This document shows, piece after piece, positions 5,928 to 9,265 of a stretch of DNA of 9,265 nucleotides (the stretch's first letter is position 1; every line of letters starts with the position of its first letter). The translations under genes were made by a program, and so were the position numbers. The notes under the pieces are model-generated. The model worked only from the letters and a program-made list of their open reading frames with translations, was not told where the DNA came from and searched no databases. This DNA is from Clostridium sp. CAG:411 (GTDB lineage Bacteria > Bacillota > Clostridia > Lachnospirales > Lachnospiraceae), in assembly GCA_000437275.1 (NCBI GenBank), contig FR899728.1, positions 1 to 9,265 of the forward strand, in the 5' to 3' direction.

Positions 5928-5964
5928 ATTATATCAAACAATACGTATTATATCAATACGTATT
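5928..5964 (-). promoter_or_regulatory. hicB promoter with tandem palindromic operators
   Basis: Leftward TTGATA (5951-5956) and TATAAT (5928-5933) are 17 bases apart. Two perfect 10-bp palindromes AATACGTATT (5940-5949 and 5955-5964), 15 bp centre to centre, cover the spacer and the -35. Binding by the RHH domain of the HicB-like protein would block RNA polymerase. Confidence 0.65.
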
Positions 5965-6012
5965 AAAAAGAAAAAGGATGTTTTTTGTAAAATAATCAAT
6001 CTATTTACACAA

Positions 6013-6040
6013 AAAAAGGTTGCACAAAGGCAACCTTTTT
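6013..6040 (-). terminator. repressor gene terminator
   Basis: AAAAAGGTTGC (6013-6023) with GCAACCTTTTT (6030-6040), an 11-bp stem and 6-nt loop; the leftward strand ends in a run of seven T. It lies 15 bp after the XRE stop codon. Confidence 0.85.
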
Positions 6041-6054
6041 AAGTATGTAAATAT

Positions 6055-6414
6055 CTAATTTGTAGAAATTGTATTCACGAACTTCTCAATAGTCTTCAGT
6101 TCTTCTGGTGAAAGCTGTGACATAGCTTCAATTGTATTTAAAACAAATTGATTATTTGTTTTCATGCTTTGTGCCACAAACCTAGATATTTTTTGATTTT
6201 GAGTGACGGGAATAAGCATTTCACCTTCACCAGTACGAAGCCATTCTTCGCTTACGCCAAATTCAGTGCAAATTAATTTTATTTGTTGCTCAGTAACACT
6301 TCTGTTACCGTTTTCGATATTAGAAATTGTAGATTTTGCAACTCTAATTCGTTCGCCAAATTTTTCACCAGAAAGTCCAAGAAATTTACGAAGCTCTTTT
6401 ACTCTTTCGTTCAA
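6055..6414 (-). CDS. XRE-family phage repressor (CI-like)
   Basis: This 119-residue protein has an N-terminal HTH of the Cro/C1 type at about residues 5-60 (LSGEKFGERI, then KSTISNIENGNRSV, then GVSEEWLRTGEGEM), the last segment being typical of Firmicutes phage repressors. The C-terminal 45 residues are probably for oligomerisation; there is no LexA-like peptidase domain, so induction would not be by self-cleavage. I chose the TTG at 6414 because GAAGGTGAT lies just upstream; the frame extends 30 codons further but would run through a terminator stem. It sits between hicB and vapD, leftward from the divergent switch, and likely binds the TTTCAAAYGAAA sites at 6817-6881 (inference). No clear promoter of its own is visible. 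Confidence 0.9.
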   Translation of the reverse strand: MNERVKELRKFLGLSGEKFGERIRVAKSTISNIENGNRSVTEQQIKLICTEFGVSEEWLRTGEGEMLIPVTQNQKISRFVAQSMKTNNQFVLNTIEAMSQLSPEELKTIEKFVNTISTN

Positions 6415-6433
6415 TATATCACCTTCTTTCAAT

Positions 6434-6468
6434 AAAAAGAGAATAGCAGAATACGCTACTCTCTTTTT
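6434..6468 (-). terminator. terminator/attenuator between vapD and the repressor
   Basis: 14-bp stem 6434-6447 with 6455-6468; the one imperfect pair is G-U on the leftward RNA but A-C on the plus strand, so the leftward RNA is the functional form. It ends in CTTTTTATT, 8 nt before the repressor ribosome binding site. It would limit repressor made from the vapD promoter. Confidence 0.65.
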
Positions 6469-6470
6469 GT

Positions 6471-6755
6471 TTAGCCTTTTACGATTTCTGTAAAGTCTGA
6501 CCAATCCTCAACTTTAAATGCTCGAATATCACGAACGCTCTTTTTGAACCAATCAATTTGTGAAAGTCGATTAATCGCTTTATAAACAGTTGTTAAGCTG
6601 TTATTACTATCTGAATTGATATAAACGCTTCCTTGTGTCCATTCAAAGCCGAGAGTTTCTAACTCTTGTCTAACTTCGTCGTAGGCTCCGTTGTAAGGCT
6701 CGCCATAGTTCTTTTTTAAATCATCAATCTTAAGATCGAATGCAATCGCATACAT
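6471..6755 (-). CDS. vapD: VapD-like endoribonuclease (Cas2 fold)
   Basis: This 94-residue protein aligns by eye with virulence-associated protein D: MYAIAFDLKIDDL at the start, GFEWTQGSVYINS in the middle, and WFKKSVRDIRAFKVEDWSDFTEIV at the end, all family signatures. VapD proteins are small RNases with a ferredoxin-like fold related to Cas2; the aspartate at residue 7, needed for activity in characterised members, is present. Length is normal. AAAGGAGGG lies six bases before the ATG at 6755; a longer frame from a TTG would start within this ribosome binding site. No VapX-type antitoxin is adjacent. It is the first leftward gene of the switch, ahead of the repressor, so it should be made in lysogens. 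Confidence 0.88.
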   Translation of the reverse strand: MYAIAFDLKIDDLKKNYGEPYNGAYDEVRQELETLGFEWTQGSVYINSDSNNSLTTVYKAINRLSQIDWFKKSVRDIRAFKVEDWSDFTEIVKG

Positions 6756-6777
6756 AGTAAGCCCTCCTTTCAACTAT

Positions 6778-6806
6778 AGAATAGCACGTAAAAAAAAAGA
6801 AGTCAA
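6778..6806 (-). promoter_or_regulatory. leftward promoter of the switch (vapD/repressor side)
   Basis: TTGACT (6801-6806) and TATTCT (6778-6783), 17 bases apart on the minus strand, about 20 bp before the vapD ribosome binding site region. An operator-like site lies 11 bp upstream of the -35. Confidence 0.65.
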
Positions 6807-6816
6807 TAAAAAAAGT

Positions 6817-6881
6817 TTTCAAATGAAACAAAAAAGCATTGACAAAGTTTTCAAACTGTATTAAGATGTATTCAAACGAAA
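6817..6881. promoter_or_regulatory. three operator-like sites TTTCAAAYGAAA
   Basis: TTTCAAATGAAA (6817-6828), TTTCAAACTGTA (6849-6860, half site conserved) and ATTCAAACGAAA (6870-6881). The middle one lies between the -35 and -10 of the rightward promoter and the last one at its start point, as expected for a repressor/Cro operator set. Confidence 0.6.
6839..6867 (+). promoter_or_regulatory. rightward early promoter (PR-like)
   Basis: Consensus TTGACA (6839-6844) and TAAGAT (6862-6867) with a 17-base spacer, divergent from the leftward promoter and overlapped by operator-like sites. It would drive the gene at 6903 and, by read-through, later rightward genes. Confidence 0.7.
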
Positions 6882-6902
6882 CACGAAAGTGAGGTGAGAA
6901 GA

Positions 6903-7136
6903 GTGAAAGCAATATATGAAATAGCAAAAAGAGCAAAGAAAAATAGTTTTCGTTTTAAAAGCAGAAAAAGAAAACAAATACATGTAGAAATAAGAATTAC
7001 AGGAAATGAAAATCTAGAAGAATTAGCAGAGGTTGCAGAGGCACTACGAATGGCAATGATAAAAAAAAGTGCCATTCGTAGCAAAACTAGCTATTACGTG
7101 GAATGCAATATTAAAGAAGATGCTTCCTTATTTTAG
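6903..7136 (+). CDS. small basic early phage protein, unknown
   Basis: I do not recognise this 77-residue protein. Its first half is very basic (KRAKKNSFRFKSRKRKQ), followed by a short beta-like stretch (HVEIRIT) and an acidic helix (ENLEELAEVAEALRMAM). No HTH or membrane segment is evident. Position directly under the rightward promoter is where a Cro-type or other early regulator is expected, and the basic part would suit nucleic acid binding (inference). I chose GTG at 6903 because GAGGTG lies six bases upstream; the GTG at 6894 would overlap that ribosome binding site. Its last 26 bases overlap, tail to tail, the leftward gene at 7111. A perfect 12-bp inverted repeat lies inside it. Confidence 0.7.
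   Translation: MKAIYEIAKRAKKNSFRFKSRKRKQIHVEIRITGNENLEELAEVAEALRMAMIKKSAIRSKTSYYVECNIKEDASLF
7044..7081. repeat. perfect 12-bp inverted repeat within a CDS
   Basis: CTACGAATGGCA (7044-7055) and TGCCATTCGTAG (7070-7081) with a 14-nt A-rich loop, inside the gene at 6903-7136. No T run follows on either strand, so it is not a standard terminator. Confidence 0.6.
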
Positions 7137-7479
7137 CTTTAAGTTTTTGACATGCAGAAGCTTCGTTTTTGAAGGTATCAATATCAGATTTATAAACTTC
7201 AGAAGCTTGCTTAATTGCATTGTAAATAGTTGAAACTTCATCATCAGAGAAAGATAAGTTAGGTTTTACGGAATCTGTATAAAGATTACCGTAATCTACC
7301 TGACATGAGTCAAAAGAATCTTCTGATGGAATATCAGAATCGTCAACGACGGTTTTAACACACAGAGAAAAGCCACAATCTTCATCAGGTTCTATTTCGG
7401 ATATATCTACATAACGAATACCATCCTGTTGGAAGCTTTTCAAAAAGTTAATAAGTTCATTCAAATTATAAGTAGCCAT
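7111..7479 (-). CDS. acidic prophage cassette protein, unknown
   Basis: I do not recognise this 122-residue protein. It is strongly acidic in its middle part (SEIEPDEDCGF, DDSDIPSEDSFDS), with a helical C-terminal third (VSTIYNAIKQASEVYKSDIDTF) ending in a basic tail (KLKAKIRKHLL). There is no membrane segment or known catalytic motif. Acidic charge like this occurs in DNA-mimic anti-restriction or anti-CRISPR proteins, but that is only a thought. AAAGGAG lies about eight bases before the ATG, and a strong promoter lies just upstream. It runs opposite to the early genes around it, which suggests expression in lysogens, and its 3' end overlaps the gene at 6903. Confidence 0.75.
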   Translation of the reverse strand: MATYNLNELINFLKSFQQDGIRYVDISEIEPDEDCGFSLCVKTVVDDSDIPSEDSFDSCQVDYGNLYTDSVKPNLSFSDDEVSTIYNAIKQASEVYKSDIDTFKNEASACQKLKAKIRKHLL

Positions 7480-7523
7480 AAAATCGCTCCTTTCTATATA
7501 TAAGTAAAACAGTTTGCATGTAA

Positions 7524-7552
7524 ATTATAGGAGAAAAATGGGAAAAAATCAA
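7524..7552 (-). promoter_or_regulatory. leftward promoter of the 7111-7479 gene
   Basis: TTGATT (7547-7552) and perfect TATAAT (7524-7529), 17-base spacer ending in TTCTCC. The same TTCTCCTATAATTT block recurs at the 8188 gene. Confidence 0.75.
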
Positions 7553-7630
7553 GCAGGAATGGAACTTAATTATTAGAAGAATAATGTTATTGTAAATTAT
7601 TTGCAAGAAAAGAAAAGCGAGGTGAGAAGA

Positions 7631-7861
7631 ATGCTTTGGCATAGAAGAGAAGAAGTTGAGTTTGAGGATGTAGAACACAGTGAAAAGGAACTTAAACGAA
7701 TAGAAGAATTGAAAAAAGAGGGTGAATACATTTGCATAAACAGAAAAGGGCATTTATGTTTTTGGCAAATGCACCCCAATTTTTCAATATATGTTTCTGC
7801 GTGTGCAATAGTAATTGATGTAATAGCGTTGCTAATTATGTTACTGAAACACATGCAATAG
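7631..7861 (+). CDS. small protein with C-terminal membrane segment
   Basis: This 76-residue protein is unknown to me. Residues 1-36 are charged and probably helical or coiled-coil (REEVEFEDVEHSEKELKRIE). A middle part (YICINRKGHLCFWQMHP) follows, and residues 52-72 (IYVSACAIVIDVIALLIMLL) form one membrane helix near the C-terminus, a tail-anchor layout with the charged part in the cytoplasm. I chose the ATG at 7631 because GCGAGGTGAG precedes it at normal spacing; a TTG ten codons earlier lacks a site. It ends at exactly the base before the end of the convergent gene 7862-8188, which also encodes a tail-anchored protein. No clear rightward promoter lies directly upstream, so it probably depends on read-through. 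Confidence 0.7.
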   Translation: MLWHRREEVEFEDVEHSEKELKRIEELKKEGEYICINRKGHLCFWQMHPNFSIYVSACAIVIDVIALLIMLLKHMQ

Positions 7862-8188
7862 TTAGGACACAATCGACACAATCAATGCAATAACACTTAT
7901 TATCAAAGCGATAGTTGATAGAACATTTGGCAAACAAAAACGAAACCTACTTTGGTTTTTGGCATCAACATAAGAGATGCCTTCGAGAGTGATATTGAGT
8001 ACCTTTTGTTCGAATGGCACAGTATTATCTTGCTTTGAATAATAGTAATCTTCCATATTATTTGAGGACATAACAAGTTTTAACTTTTTTTGATTGAGAT
8101 GAAATTTTTCCATTATTTGAGAAACTGTTTTTCCTTCAAAATATATGTAGCGTAAAATATTCGTTTGTTTTTTTGACAACTCGGTCAT
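7862..8188 (-). CDS. HTH protein with C-terminal membrane anchor
   Basis: This 108-residue protein combines an N-terminal helix-turn-helix-like region, about residues 4-40 (LSKKQTNILRYIYFEGKTVS, then MEKFHLNQKKLKLVM), which looks like a sigma/winged-HTH module, with a middle beta-like part and one hydrophobic segment at 89-108 that ends the protein. That would hold a DNA-binding or protein-binding domain at the inner face of the membrane. I chose the ATG at 8188, with AAAGGAG ten bases upstream, over an ATG at 8221 that lies before that site. It has its own strong leftward promoter. It abuts the convergent gene at 7631 with no gap. Specific function is unknown. Confidence 0.72.
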   Translation of the reverse strand: MTELSKKQTNILRYIYFEGKTVSQIMEKFHLNQKKLKLVMSSNNMEDYYYSKQDNTVPFEQKVLNITLEGISYVDAKNQSRFRFCLPNVLSTIALIISVIALIVSIVS

Positions 8189-8241
8189 AGTGTAATTTCT
8201 CCTTTCTTTTGTACTCAGCATTGGCAGATGCCTGCAAACAA

Positions 8242-8270
8242 ATTATAGGAGAATTATGGAAGAAAAACAA
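8242..8270 (-). promoter_or_regulatory. leftward promoter of the 7862-8188 gene
   Basis: TTGTTT (8265-8270) and perfect TATAAT (8242-8247) with 17 bases between, again ending TTCTCC as at 7524-7552. Confidence 0.75.
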
Positions 8271-8294
8271 GGAAAGGAAAGCGAGGTGAGAAAT

Positions 8295-8423
8295 ATGTCA
8301 AAGGAATTTGAAAAATTAGTAAAGGAAATTGCACGTCAATCTCCAGAAAACATTGAAAAGATTTGCTTGTTTGCGCAAGGTGTAATTGCTGCATCGGCAA
8401 GCAGGAAAAAGAAAGGAGCATAG
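8295..8423 (+). CDS. 42-residue early phage protein, unknown
   Basis: A short ORF, MSKEFEKLVKEIARQS then ENIEKICLFAQGVIAA with a basic tail SRKKKGA. It looks like the very small helical proteins common in the early region of clostridial prophages, often between the switch and the excisionase-like gene. GCGAGGTGAG gives a well-spaced ribosome binding site for the ATG at 8295. An in-frame ATG at 8256, behind AGGAG only four bases away, would give 55 residues; I prefer the shorter form because the same ribosome binding site is used by two other genes here. It is followed 7 bp later by the HTH gene and probably co-transcribed with it. Confidence 0.65.
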   Translation: MSKEFEKLVKEIARQSPENIEKICLFAQGVIAASASRKKKGA

Positions 8424-8430
8424 GGAAAGG

Positions 8431-8670
8431 ATGACAAAGAAAAGAGAAGTAACAGTACAAGAGGCGGGAACGATATTGGGTGTTTGTGCGTTGACAATAC
8501 AACAGGGAATGAAATGCGGTGCCTTAGATATAGGTGCCGCATTCAAACAAGAGGATAGCACGACGTGGACATACATAATTTCGGCGGGAAAGCTGGCGAA
8601 ATTTCTTGGAGTGACAAGAGAGGAAATACTTGATAAAGTCGGACAATTAAGAAAGGAAAGCAAGGAGTAA
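8431..8670 (+). CDS. excisionase/MerR-like HTH phage protein
   Basis: This 79-residue protein has a winged-HTH start typical of phage excisionase-like and MerR-like proteins: VTVQEAGTILGVCALTIQQG at residues 7-26, then a turn rich in glycine (CGALDIGAAF), a beta hairpin (TTWTYIISAGKLAKFLG) and a helical tail. It could direct excision with the integrase or control early transcription; the sequence alone does not decide. I chose the ATG at 8431, with GGGAAAGG just upstream and AAAGGAG 13 bases away; an upstream TTG/ATG frame would overlap the previous gene. It lies in the rightward early operon, directly before the stem-loop RNA element. Confidence 0.78.
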   Translation: MTKKREVTVQEAGTILGVCALTIQQGMKCGALDIGAAFKQEDSTTWTYIISAGKLAKFLGVTREEILDKVGQLRKESKE

Positions 8671-8703
8671 GAAGCTGATACTGTGGTGATAAAACGCTTT
8701 TAT

Positions 8704-8814
8704 TCTGCCTCTATTGCCAAGGCACTCTACTAGAAAAGCATTCTATGTTAAAACCCTTCCTTACATTTGTATTTTTTTGAATAGATAGTAGGGTGCTTTG
8801 GCAGTAGAGGCAGA
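8704..8814 (+). ncRNA. 29-bp uninterrupted stem-loop RNA element
   Basis: Positions 8704-8732 pair with 8786-8814 over 29 consecutive pairs: 26 Watson-Crick and three G-U (8714/8804, 8721/8797, 8726/8792). All three exceptions are G-U only on the plus strand and would be A-C on the minus strand, which favours selection on a rightward RNA. The 53-nt loop (8733-8785) can form a further short stem (ATTC/GAAT). No T run follows, so it is not a plain terminator. It fills the 185-bp gap between the HTH gene and the next small gene. It could be a processed RNA, an RNase III substrate controlling the operon, or a short transposon-like element with long terminal repeats; no target-site duplication is visible. 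Confidence 0.55.
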
Positions 8815-8855
8815 GATTGGAAGTTGCACTGGGCAACGGAAAGGAGAGAAAAGTG

Positions 8856-8972
8856 ATGAATTTAGAAGCAATAACATTAGAAGATTGTATTAGACGTTTT
8901 ATGTTAGAAGGAACAGAAACAATTATCAAGGCAGGACATGTTGTAGGATTTTCGTGCAGTAGAAAGGAGTAG
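8856..8972 (+). CDS. 38-residue early phage protein, unknown
   Basis: A short ORF (MNLEAITLEDCIRRFMLEG, then TETIIKAGHVVGFSCSRKE) with AAAGGAG nine bases before its ATG. It resembles the small 'ITLEDC...I..GHV.GF' proteins seen in early operons of Lachnospiraceae prophages, a helix followed by a beta-hairpin; no function is known to me. Its stop lies 4 bp before the next start, and its last codons contain the AAAGGAG that serves the next gene, so the two are translationally linked. A short hairpin (GTTGC...GCAAC, 8823-8837) lies just upstream. Confidence 0.65.
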   Translation: MNLEAITLEDCIRRFMLEGTETIIKAGHVVGFSCSRKE

Positions 8973-8976
8973 AGTT

Positions 8977-9201
8977 TTGGTTACAAGAAATGAATGCAGA
9001 GCTTTGCTGGAAGAATGGGATAAAGTTACAAAGAAAATCAGACATAAAGTAGAACTGAAAGAGACAGGTCCAATATCAAATCAAAAGTTAGCAAAATATT
9101 TAGCAGAGGAATTGGAAGAACATTCTGACGTTGATACAGAGCGCGTTAAAAACATTTTAACAAAGGCAATTATTGATTTAAGGAGGGCAGAAAGAATATG
9201 A
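8977..9201 (+). CDS. early phage protein, unknown, TTG start
   Basis: This 74-residue, highly charged protein (NECRALLEEWDKVTKKIRHK, then LAKYLAEELEEHSDVDTERV) is probably all helical, with a basic C-terminus (IIDLRRAERI). I do not recognise its family. It has no in-frame ATG; TTG at 8977 sits seven bases behind AAAGGAG and is the natural start. It overlaps the next gene by an ATGA junction, so the rightward early genes form a tightly coupled operon here. Confidence 0.65.
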   Translation: MVTRNECRALLEEWDKVTKKIRHKVELKETGPISNQKLAKYLAEELEEHSDVDTERVKNILTKAIIDLRRAERI

Positions 9202-9265
9202 CAACAGACGAGCTAAGAGCTAAAGCATGGACGTTTCAAGGGCTTACACCGCCAAACGGAGCGGC
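9198..9265 (+). CDS. start of next early gene, partial
   Basis: An ATG at 9198 overlaps the previous stop (ATGA) and has AGGAGG 11 bases upstream. The open frame MTTDELRAKAWTFQGLTPPN continues to the window edge. Too little is visible to name it. Confidence 0.55.
   Translation, partial: MTTDELRAKAWTFQGLTPPNGA

Noticed and set aside
5905..6050. hicA gene upstream of hicB
   Set aside because: Looked for a frame of about 60 codons with a dsRBD-like pattern; only promoter, palindromes and terminator are present.
6055..6504. 149-residue version of the repressor
   Set aside because: The extra 30 codons would be encoded by the terminator stem and the ribosome binding site; TTG at 6414 is better placed.
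7466..7881. Leftward frames opposite the 7631 gene
   Set aside because: They are antisense shadows without ribosome binding sites; the rightward frame has a good site and a coherent membrane segment.
8704..8814. Retron msr-msd
   Set aside because: A long stem is present, but no reverse transcriptase or conserved branching-G context is visible in the window; kept only as one of several possibilities.
4134..8837. Shared hairpin GTTGCACTGG at 4134 and 8823 as a repeat family
   Set aside because: A 10-base match between two sites is expected by chance in 9 kb, and the flanks do not agree.
8711..8929. 72-codon leftward frame across the stem-loop
   Set aside because: No ribosome binding site; it runs antisense through the 29-bp stem and the start of a supported small gene.

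Overview
The window reads as the left end of an integrated prophage (or prophage-like element) in a low-GC Gram-positive gut anaerobe, most likely a Lachnospiraceae-type Clostridium. The reasons are AT-rich DNA, strong AGGAGG-type ribosome binding sites, many intrinsic terminators, and a chromosomal gene pair (a cysteine-rich iron-sulfur scaffold-like protein followed by a GGGtGRT-motif protein) that I know as typical of that family. No rRNA, tRNA or CRISPR array is visible.

Positions 1-2444 are chromosomal: a leftward DUF1858 protein, a 460-bp intergenic region with divergent promoters and a terminator, then the rightward scaffold-like and GGGtGRT genes. The junction lies between about 2445 and 2563. 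It holds five copies of TATGATAC at 11-13 bp spacing, framed by a 15-bp inverted repeat that overlaps the end of a leftward tyrosine recombinase gene (2563-3681).

Positions 3700-6755 are a leftward lysogeny and defence module. Upstream of the integrase lie a terminator, a competing antiterminator-like hairpin, a divergent promoter with its own terminator (a candidate antisense RNA of about 80 nt), and a 33-codon ORF that appears to start with ATT behind a good ribosome binding site and a LexA-like box. Next comes an AbiF/Abi_2 HEPN gene (4206-5129), preceded by a short GC-rich structured RNA and flanked by terminators, which makes a self-contained RNA-regulated toxin or abortive-infection cassette. 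An orphan HicB-like antitoxin with tandem palindromic operators, an XRE-family repressor and a VapD-like (Cas2-fold) ribonuclease follow.

Positions 6756-6902 look like the genetic switch: divergent sigma-A promoters with three TTTCAAAYGAAA-type operators. Rightward early genes then alternate with leftward genes that carry their own near-identical promoters. Two genes meeting exactly tail to tail both encode proteins with a single C-terminal membrane segment. From 8295 on the genes run rightward: a 42-residue protein, an excisionase/MerR-like HTH protein, a 111-nt element with a 29-bp uninterrupted RNA stem, two more small proteins and the start of a third that leaves the window.

How it may work together (inference): the XRE repressor holds the rightward promoter off in the lysogen, while the leftward genes (AbiF, HicB, VapD and the two unknown cassette genes) run from their own promoters. 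Integrase output may be set by RNA attenuation. The candidates most worth following up are the integrase leader, the AbiF RNA-toxin cassette and the 29-bp stem RNA.
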